This document shows, piece by piece, positions 58,291 through 64,000 of a stretch of DNA of 64,000 nt (positions within the stretch are counted from its first letter, which is position 1; the number at the start of each line of letters is the position of its first letter). Below the pieces are notes generated by a model. The model did no database searches. It worked only from the letters and a program-made list of their open reading frames with translations, and had not been told where the DNA came from. The stretch covers positions 3,293,137-3,357,136 of the forward strand of contig NZ_JABEKU010000001.1 of assembly GCF_013283665.1 (NCBI RefSeq), given 5' to 3'. Source of the DNA: Ensifer sesbaniae. GTDB taxonomy: Bacteria; Pseudomonadota; Alphaproteobacteria; Rhizobiales; Rhizobiaceae. A program made the translations under genes and the position numbers.

Positions 58291-60507
58291 TTACAGGAAG
58301 CTTTGGGGATCGATGTCGAGTTGGACGCTGATCGAGCCGCGTTCCTTCGGGCCGGCGGCGATCATCGCCTTGACGAAGGCCTGCATGTCGCTGTTGCGCC
58401 GGCCATGCACCAGCAGGCGGAAGCGATGCCGACCGCGGATCAGCGCCAGCGGGGCTTCCGCCGGGCCGAGGATCGTAATGCCATCGGTCCGAGGCGCGGC
58501 CATGCGCAAGCCGCGCGCATGGCCCTCGGCATCCTGCCGCGTATCGGCTGAGACGATCAGCGACGCGAGTCGACCGAAGGGCGGCAGCAGCGCCTTCTCC
58601 CGCTCGGCGATCTCGCGCTCGTAGAAGGCGTCGGCATCGCCCGAAACGATCGCCTGCATCACCGGGTGCTGCGGCTGGTAGGTCTGTAAGAGGCCAAGGC
58701 TCTTGAGACCGGTTCGCCCCGCACGACCCGTGACCTGCGAGAGCAATTGGAAAGTCCGCTCCGCCGCACGCGGATCGCCGTTCGCCAGGCCGAGATCGGC
58801 ATCGACGATACCGACCAGCGTCATCAGCGGAAAATTGTGCCCCTTGGCGACGAGCTGCGTGCCTATGACGATGTCGGCTTCGCCGCGGGCAATGGCGTCG
58901 AGTTCCAGTCGCAGGCGCTTGACGCCCATCAGGTCCGAGGACAGCACGATGGTGCGTGCCTCGGGAAAATGCCGCTCCACCTCCTCGGCGATGCGCTCGA
59001 CACCGGGACCGCAGGCAACCAGGTGATCGAGCGTACCGCATTCCGGGCAGGCTTCCGGCGTCTTCTCCGAGTAGCCGCAATGGTGGCACTGGATCTGGCC
59101 GCGGAAGCGGTGCTCGACCAGCCAGCTCGCACAATCCGGGCACTGGAAGCGATGACCGCAGACACGGCAGAGCGTCAGCGGCGCATAGCCGCGGCGATTT
59201 AGGAAGAGCAGCGCCTGCTCGCCGCGCTCGACGGCCTTGCCGATCTGGTTGATGAGGACAGGCGACAGGAACCCGCCGCGCGCCGGCGGATGCTGGCGCA
59301 TGTCGACCAAGCCGAGCCGCGGCAGCGCCGCATCGCCGAAACGCGTCGGTAGATGGATCGGCTTGTAGCGGCCGACCTCGCCATTGACCCGGCTTTCGAC
59401 CGAAGGCGTCGCCGAGACGAGTACGACCGGAAAGCCGGTGATGCGGCCGCGCACGACCGCCATGTCGCGCGCATTGTAGAAGACGCGGTCCTCCTGCTTG
59501 TAGGCCGGGTCGTGCTCTTCGTCGACGATGATGAGACCCAGGTCCTCGAAGGGCAGGAACAGCGCGGAGCGGGCGCCGGCAACGACACGCACCGTGCCGG
59601 TCGTCACCTGACGCCAGACCTTTTCACGCGTGCGCGGCGCGAGGTCCGAATGCCACTCCGCAGGCTTCGCGCCGAAACGATCCTGGAAGCGCTCGAGAAA
59701 ACTCGACGTGAGCGCGATCTCCGGCAGCAGGATCAGAACCTGCTTGCCCGCCCGAAGCGTCGCCGCGATCGCCTCGAAATAGACCTCGGTCTTGCCGGAC
59801 CCGGTGATGCCGTCGATCAAGGACACCGAGAAGCCGCCCTCCTCCACCGCTGCCAGGAGGTCGGCGGCGGCGTCCTTCTGGGCGCCTTCGAGCCGGGGGG
59901 CGACGAAATCGGGATCGGGCAAGGCGACGACCGGCGGCGGCGGCATGAATACGGTCTCGAAGACGCCTTGCTGGGTCAGCCCGTCGATCACGCTCGACGA
60001 GGTACCGGCCGCGTGCGCGAGCCCCGAGCGCGTCCAGGAGAAGCCGTCGCTGGCGGCGGCAATCACGCGCTCGCGCGCCGCCGTCATGCGCTCCGGCCGC
60101 ATCTCGGTAAGGCGCAGGGCCTCGACCATCGGCTCCGGATCGAAGGCCGCCGGCGCCCGGAGGGCCATGCGCGCGACGAGCCCCGGCGGCGTGACGGTAT
60201 AGGCGGCAACCCAATCGAGAAAGGTCCGCATATCCCGCGTCAGCGGCGGGCAGTCGAAAACCTTCTCGATTGATTTGAGCTTCTTCGGGTCGACGGAGCC
60301 ATCGTCATCACCATCCCAGACGACGCCGACGACGAGGCGCGGCCCGAGGGGCACCTGCACGATCGAGCCCGGCTCCACCGCCATGCCATCAGGAACCCCA
60401 TAGGAATAGGCTTTCGGCGCCGGCATGGGCACCAGGACCGGCACGACGCGACGGCCCGGAACAGGCCCGAGCAAATCGCCGAATAAATCGGTTGAATCGC
60501 GAGTCAT
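58291..60507 (-). CDS. priA: primosomal protein N' (replication restart helicase)
   Basis: 3'-5' helicase that reloads the replisome at stalled forks. 738 residues from ATG 60505-60507. N-terminal DNA-binding domain (VPVLVPMPAPKAYSYGVPDG), helicase with Walker A LIDGITGSGKTEVYFEAI, DEEH box IIVDEEHDPAYKQED, and HLPTRFGD. The zinc cluster inserts CRVCGHRFQCPDC and CHHCGYSEKTPEACPECG. Helicase C-terminal motifs follow (GTQLVAKGHNFP, QLLSQVTGRAGR). Confidence 0.95.
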   Translation of the reverse strand: MTRDSTDLFGDLLGPVPGRRVVPVLVPMPAPKAYSYGVPDGMAVEPGSIVQVPLGPRLVVGVVWDGDDDGSVDPKKLKSIEKVFDCPPLTRDMRTFLDWVAAYTVTPPGLVARMALRAPAAFDPEPMVEALRLTEMRPERMTAARERVIAAASDGFSWTRSGLAHAAGTSSSVIDGLTQQGVFETVFMPPPPVVALPDPDFVAPRLEGAQKDAAADLLAAVEEGGFSVSLIDGITGSGKTEVYFEAIAATLRAGKQVLILLPEIALTSSFLERFQDRFGAKPAEWHSDLAPRTREKVWRQVTTGTVRVVAGARSALFLPFEDLGLIIVDEEHDPAYKQEDRVFYNARDMAVVRGRITGFPVVLVSATPSVESRVNGEVGRYKPIHLPTRFGDAALPRLGLVDMRQHPPARGGFLSPVLINQIGKAVERGEQALLFLNRRGYAPLTLCRVCGHRFQCPDCASWLVEHRFRGQIQCHHCGYSEKTPEACPECGTLDHLVACGPGVERIAEEVERHFPEARTIVLSSDLMGVKRLRLELDAIARGEADIVIGTQLVAKGHNFPLMTLVGIVDADLGLANGDPRAAERTFQLLSQVTGRAGRTGLKSLGLLQTYQPQHPVMQAIVSGDADAFYEREIAEREKALLPPFGRLASLIVSADTRQDAEGHARGLRMAAPRTDGITILGPAEAPLALIRGRHRFRLLVHGRRNSDMQAFVKAMIAAGPKERGSISVQLDIDPQSFL

Positions 60508-60686
60508 TTTGCCGTGACCTTGCCACGTGTTTCGGTTAAAGAAAACTGCGCTGCGAACCGCAGCCTTGCCGGCGCAGGGTTTGTCACGGTTCCACCAGAG
60601 TTTCAACGCGCGCGATCTCTGCCAACGGAATTCCTCCCCGGTAGATATGCGCCCGAACGGCAATCGTGCCCCAAGGGAGTGACTCC

Positions 60687-61340
60687 ATGAAATTTTTCGT
60701 TGATACCGCCGACGTCAAGGAAATCCGTGAGCTGAACGATCTCGGCCTCCTCGACGGCGTCACCACCAACCCGTCGCTGATCCTGAAGTCGGGCCGCGAC
60801 ATCACGGAAGTCACCAAGGAAATCTGCTCGATCGTCGAAGGCCCGGTTTCGGCTGAAGTGACTGCAACCGAATACGCCGAGATGATGAAGGAAGCGGCCG
60901 TTCTCTCGAAGATCGCCGACAACATCTGCATCAAGCTGCCGCTGACGCTCGACGGCCTCAAGGCCTGCAAGGCGCTGACCTCGGACGGCCACCAGACCAA
61001 CGTGACGCTGTGCTTCTCGGCCAACCAGGCCCTGCTCGCAGCCAAGGCCGGCGCGACCTTCGTTTCGCCCTTCGTCGGCCGTCTCGACGACATCGCCTTC
61101 GACGGCATGGACCTGATCCGCGAAATCCGCCACATCTTCGACAACTACGGCTATGAGACCGAGATCCTCGCAGCCTCGATCCGCACCGTGAACCACGTCA
61201 AGGAAGCCGCCCTCATCGGCGCCGACGTCGTCACTGCGCCGCCGGCAACGCTGAAGGCCCTGGTCAAGCACCCGCTGACTGACAAGGGTCTGGAGATGTT
61301 CCTGGCCGACTGGGCCAAGACCGGCCAGAAGATCGCCTGA
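60687..61340 (+). CDS. tal: small transaldolase (TalC/Fsa type)
   Basis: 217-residue (beta/alpha)8 aldolase of the pentose phosphate pathway, or fructose-6-phosphate aldolase-like. ATG 60687 has GGGAG before it. [20 protein letters not shown] and [15 protein letters not shown] are signatures; the Schiff-base Lys is Lys83 in [30 protein letters not shown] and SPFVGRLDD follow. Sequence alone does not separate transaldolase from Fsa activity. Divergent from priA and followed by a terminator. Confidence 0.92.
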   Translation: MKFFVDTADVKEIRELNDLGLLDGVTTNPSLILKSGRDITEVTKEICSIVEGPVSAEVTATEYAEMMKEAAVLSKIADNICIKLPLTLDGLKACKALTSDGHQTNVTLCFSANQALLAAKAGATFVSPFVGRLDDIAFDGMDLIREIRHIFDNYGYETEILAASIRTVNHVKEAALIGADVVTAPPATLKALVKHPLTDKGLEMFLADWAKTGQKIA

Positions 61341-61358
61341 TCATTCAGGAGCGACCAG

Positions 61359-61386
61359 AAACCCCGCAGCGACGCGGGGTTTTTTG
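61359..61386 (+). terminator. Rho-independent terminator after tal
   Basis: AACCCCGC pairs with GCGGGGTT around AGCGAC, followed by TTTT. It ends four bases before the convergent AAA ATPase gene. Confidence 0.88.
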
Positions 61387-61390
61387 TTGC

Positions 61391-62524
61391 CTACTCATCG
61401 TCGCCCATCAGCCCCGTCAGCCGCATGCCGTCGATCCAGGTGGCGCTGTCCTTGCGGATTACCCGCCGCGGACGAATGCCGCAGCGCTGGCGCACCTCTT
61501 CCGCCAGCCGCTCCGAATGGGTGACGATCCAGATCTGGCTTTCGCGCGAGGCGCTGGCGATCATGTCGGCAAGCGCCGGCAGCATGTCCGGGTGCAGGCT
61601 CGTTTCCGGCTCGTTCAGCGCAATGAAGCGGGGGCGGCGATAGGAAAGCAGCGCCGCCGCCAAGGCCAGGAAGCGCATCTGCCCGTCGGAAAGCTCGCGC
61701 GGCGAAAACGGCCGGTTCGGAAAATCCGGAAAGACCAGCGAGAATTCGGCGAACTGGCCGGGATCGGGAACATCGAGATGGGCGCCGCCGAAGGCATCGG
61801 CGATGGCGCGGTCGAGATCGACCGTATCCTGACGCGTGTGCCGAAGCGTCGCGAAGACCGCGGCCATGTTGACGCCCGTCTCGTCGAGCATCGGCGCCGT
61901 GACGGCGAGGCAAGGCGACCGCAAGGGCGAATCGCGATCGGTCCGGAAGCCGTGGAAGAACCGCCACTGATCGACCGCGCGACGAAAGGTGCCGACCTCG
62001 GGATAATGGCCGGCGTCGCCGAGCAGCGAGATCGCCGTCTCCGATGTCAGCGCCTGTTCGGGATAGTCTTCCATGCGTCCGCGCTCGCCGCGCACGAAGA
62101 TGCCGGGCCCGGACCGCTTCATCATCGTCACCGGCCGGCGGCCGGTTTCGACCGTCAGTTCCTCTTCCTTGACCTGGGGTTCATAGGCAAAGCCTGCGGC
62201 TGCCAACGGCGGACGCAGCCCTGCCTCGATCCGGTAGCGGAAGGTGATCGCCCGCTCCTCGTCCAGAAGCTCGGTTTCGAGCCGGATGCGCGCCGGCTTG
62301 TCGGCGCGCCGACGGCCACTCCAGAGCGCCGACGACATGCCGCCCTCTTCGGCGATCTCGCGCGCCAGCGTGCCGCGTGTCGCAGCCTGCACGAGTTGAA
62401 GCGCCCGATAGAGATTGGACTTGCCGACGCCGTTCTCGCCGATGAACAGGTTGACCCCGGTCAGATCCATGCGGATCGACTTCAGCGAACGATAGTTTTC
62501 GGCAAACATGGATCGAAGCAGCAT
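61391..62524 (-). CDS. AAA ATPase (AAA_21, RecF/OLD-like head)
   Basis: 377 residues from ATG 62522-62524 (a second ATG at 62509 is possible). Walker A in FIGENGVGKSNLYRAL (about 24-39), ABC-like signature PRELSDGQMRFLALAAALL, Walker B-like FIALNEPETSLHPD and switch His in IWIVTHSERLA. The usual Walker B Asp is Asn, with the catalytic Glu kept. No TOPRIM or nuclease domain and no partner gene is present, so it is a stand-alone ATPase of unknown role; some relatives are defence ATPases. Confidence 0.82.
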   Translation of the reverse strand: MLLRSMFAENYRSLKSIRMDLTGVNLFIGENGVGKSNLYRALQLVQAATRGTLAREIAEEGGMSSALWSGRRRADKPARIRLETELLDEERAITFRYRIEAGLRPPLAAAGFAYEPQVKEEELTVETGRRPVTMMKRSGPGIFVRGERGRMEDYPEQALTSETAISLLGDAGHYPEVGTFRRAVDQWRFFHGFRTDRDSPLRSPCLAVTAPMLDETGVNMAAVFATLRHTRQDTVDLDRAIADAFGGAHLDVPDPGQFAEFSLVFPDFPNRPFSPRELSDGQMRFLALAAALLSYRRPRFIALNEPETSLHPDMLPALADMIASASRESQIWIVTHSERLAEEVRQRCGIRPRRVIRKDSATWIDGMRLTGLMGDDE

Positions 62525-62586
62525 GGCTTCTGACCTAGCCGATCCGCCGCACGGCGTGAAGCCGCCAGACATGGCGCGGCTGGTCG

Positions 62587-63510
62587 CTAGAGCCCAGCCG
62601 CCATTTGCAGCCTGGGCTCGAACGCCGCGTCCGCGTCCACTGCGAGATCGAAGACCGTGTGCCGCTCGAGCGCCTTCGTCACCTCGCCAGACTCGCCTTC
62701 CAGCGCCTCCGGCGGGATCAGGTTGCCAATGCGGAAATCGAAGAGATCGCCCTTCTTGTTGAGCAACTCGTGGAACACGGTCATGTCGCGCAGTTCCGTC
62801 GACCATTTGGCGAACCAGTAGAACAGGCCGGAATTGCGGGCGCTCATGTGCACCGGCAGGATCGGCAAGCCGTATTTGCGCGCAAAGCCCACCGCAGAGG
62901 TCTTCCACGGCCGCTCGTTGAGGCACCCGTCGGCCCAATAGGCGATGCGACCGGAGGGAAACAGCACCGTCGCCTTGCCCTCGCCGATCGCCCGGTTGGT
63001 CACCTGCAGCGTCTCGCGAGCCTTCAGCTTGCTCTTGTGTTCCTCGCGCCATTCGACCGGGATGACCATCTCGACGAAGCGCGGATTGACGCGGATGGCG
63101 TCGCGATTGGCAAAGAACATCATGTCCGGCCGCCGTTCCTTGAGCAGGTCGAAGACCGCGATTCCGTCGGCAATGCCGGTCGGATGGTTGCTGACGAGCA
63201 GGAAGCCGCCCTTGGCCGGAATGCGTTCGGCCCGGTCGACCCGCACCTCCAGCGAGAGCAGCGAACTCAGATGTTCGAAGGCCTGAAAGCCCGGCATGTT
63301 GGCAACCGCATCGGCGAATTCATGCGCCTTGCGGTAGTTCAGCAACGTGTAGAGAAAAGGCCGCATCAGCGGCCATAGCGGACTCTTGACGATGCGCTGC
63401 CCGCGCTCGGCAATCAGGGTGTCGACGATGTGACCAGGCTGCCCCTGTGAGACCAGGGCGATTACTTCAGCAAAATGCGCGAATCCGTTCACCGAATCCC
63501 GTCCCGCCAT
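62587..63510 (-). CDS. lysophospholipid acyltransferase-like protein
   Basis: 307 residues from ATG 63508-63510 (MAGRDSVNGFAHFAEVIAL); an ATG 30 bases upstream is an alternative. PlsC-type fold: VSNHPTGIADGIAVFDLL (about 115) carries the catalytic His and Asp with five residues between them, NHPxGxxDG, rather than the common HX4D; later VLFPSGRIAY and GLPILPVHMSARNSGLFYW are the acceptor-site blocks. It probably transfers an acyl group from ACP or CoA to a lysophospholipid or aminolipid. Divergent from xerC. Confidence 0.82.
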   Translation of the reverse strand: MAGRDSVNGFAHFAEVIALVSQGQPGHIVDTLIAERGQRIVKSPLWPLMRPFLYTLLNYRKAHEFADAVANMPGFQAFEHLSSLLSLEVRVDRAERIPAKGGFLLVSNHPTGIADGIAVFDLLKERRPDMMFFANRDAIRVNPRFVEMVIPVEWREEHKSKLKARETLQVTNRAIGEGKATVLFPSGRIAYWADGCLNERPWKTSAVGFARKYGLPILPVHMSARNSGLFYWFAKWSTELRDMTVFHELLNKKGDLFDFRIGNLIPPEALEGESGEVTKALERHTVFDLAVDADAAFEPRLQMAAGL

Positions 63511-63644
63511 AGTCCCATCCGATTCTTTCCGGCTGACCATCGCAATTCTATATGATCGAAGGATGACAGATTCCAAGGGCGCATTAGCAAAAACATAAGA
63601 TGCGTCAGGGCATTGTCGCCGATGGACCAACTTGGGAAGCGACA

Positions 63645-64000
63645 ATGAACGAGCTCCTCGTCATCGGCCATCCGGAACTCCTTGCCGAACGCCAACGTTG
63701 GCTCGATGGACTCATGCGAGAGCGCCGCCTCTCGGACAACACCGTCGAGGCCTATGAGCGCGACACCCGCCAGTTCCTGACGTTCCTGACCGGGCATCTG
63801 GCCGGGCCGCCGCGGCTCTCCGACATCCGAACGCTGCGGCCCGCGGATCTGCGCGGCTTCCTCGCCCAGCGCCGCAAGGGTGGCGCGGGCGCACGAACGC
63901 TCGGCCGCGGGCTCGCGGGGCTGCGCTCGTTCCTCCGCTTCCTCGAACGCAATGGCCTCGCCAATGCGGCGGGCGCAACCGCGGTGCGCTCGCCGAAGCA
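63645..64000 (+). CDS. xerC: site-specific tyrosine recombinase XerC, 5' part
   Basis: First 118 codons of a gene that runs off the window; ATG 63645 follows GGAAG. The N-terminal SAM-like core-binding domain of Xer/phage integrases is complete: WLDGLMRERRLSDNTVEAYE, RDTRQFLTFLTGHL, RPADLRGFLAQRRKGGAGAR, LAGLRSFLRFLERNG. The catalytic domain lies outside. XerC resolves chromosome dimers at dif; it could be another integrase, but the divergent acyltransferase and the nearby priA fit core genes. Confidence 0.88.
   Translation, partial: MNELLVIGHPELLAERQRWLDGLMRERRLSDNTVEAYERDTRQFLTFLTGHLAGPPRLSDIRTLRPADLRGFLAQRRKGGAGARTLGRGLAGLRSFLRFLERNGLANAAGATAVRSPK

Noticed and set aside
63645-64000. integrase marking a genomic island edge
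   Set aside because: The N-terminal domain and the setting near priA, tal and an acyltransferase fit housekeeping XerC; no att site, tRNA or phage gene is near.

Overview
The window is high-GC chromosomal DNA of an alphaproteobacterium of the order Hyphomicrobiales (Rhizobiales), most like Sinorhizobium/Ensifer. Evidence: an ALA-synthase HemA (C4 haem pathway) convergent with dxr, the split atpHAGDC operon with an Ala/Lys-rich extension on the beta subunit, a Mur (Fur-family) regulator divergent from sitABCD, the glpR-glpD-glpSTPQUV glycerol-uptake locus, a FixK/Fnr-type box, and several dispersed palindromic repeats typical of rhizobial intergenic DNA. The species cannot be decided from the sequence. 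No rRNA, tRNA, CRISPR array, insertion sequence or prophage was recognised.

Layout. 0-9 kb: a small membrane protein, a META/MliC secreted lysozyme-inhibitor-like protein, dxr (isoprenoids) convergent with hemA, then a coxSLM-type molybdenum hydroxylase operon and a small glycine-zipper lipoprotein. 9-16 kb: a broken MFS gene and the tamA-tamB outer-membrane assembly pair. 16-21 kb: an APH(3')-like kinase, a VOC protein, an Lrp-type regulator divergent from arginase and ornithine aminotransferase (arginine to ornithine to glutamate semialdehyde), and a lone cheW. 21-29 kb: the NAD-dependent molybdenum formate dehydrogenase operon fdsG-fdsB-fdsA-fdhD-fdsD behind a LysR regulator, with two inverted-repeat pairs around fdsA. 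29-39 kb: an SDR, then glpR, glpD and the glycerol ABC importer glpSTPQUV, whose two ATPases have complementary degenerate motifs. 39-46 kb: an NCS2 permease, mur and the Mn/Fe transporter sitABCD. 45.7-52 kb: a more accessory block with an orphan ATP synthase a-subunit paralogue, a second APH-fold kinase, an unknown anchored protein, an Lrp regulator with a lysine/saccharopine-dehydrogenase-like enzyme, and a GDP-mannose-forming enzyme. 52-58 kb: atpHAGDC and a small membrane protein. 58-64 kb: priA, a small (Fsa/TalC-type) transaldolase, an AAA ATPase, an acyltransferase and the 5' part of xerC.

The main themes are carbon and energy metabolism (formate to NADH, glycerol to DHAP, arginine and possibly lysine to semialdehydes, ATP synthesis) and metal supply. 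Visible regulatory logic includes a GlpR operator pair, a Mur box before sitA, a candidate operator before fdsG and a FixK-like box before hemA. The most unusual items are the asymmetric GlpS/GlpT ATPase pair, the orphan atpB paralogue, the matched inverted repeats inside the fds operon, and a gene-free stretch at 21.1-21.6 kb that ends in a strong terminator and may encode an RNA.
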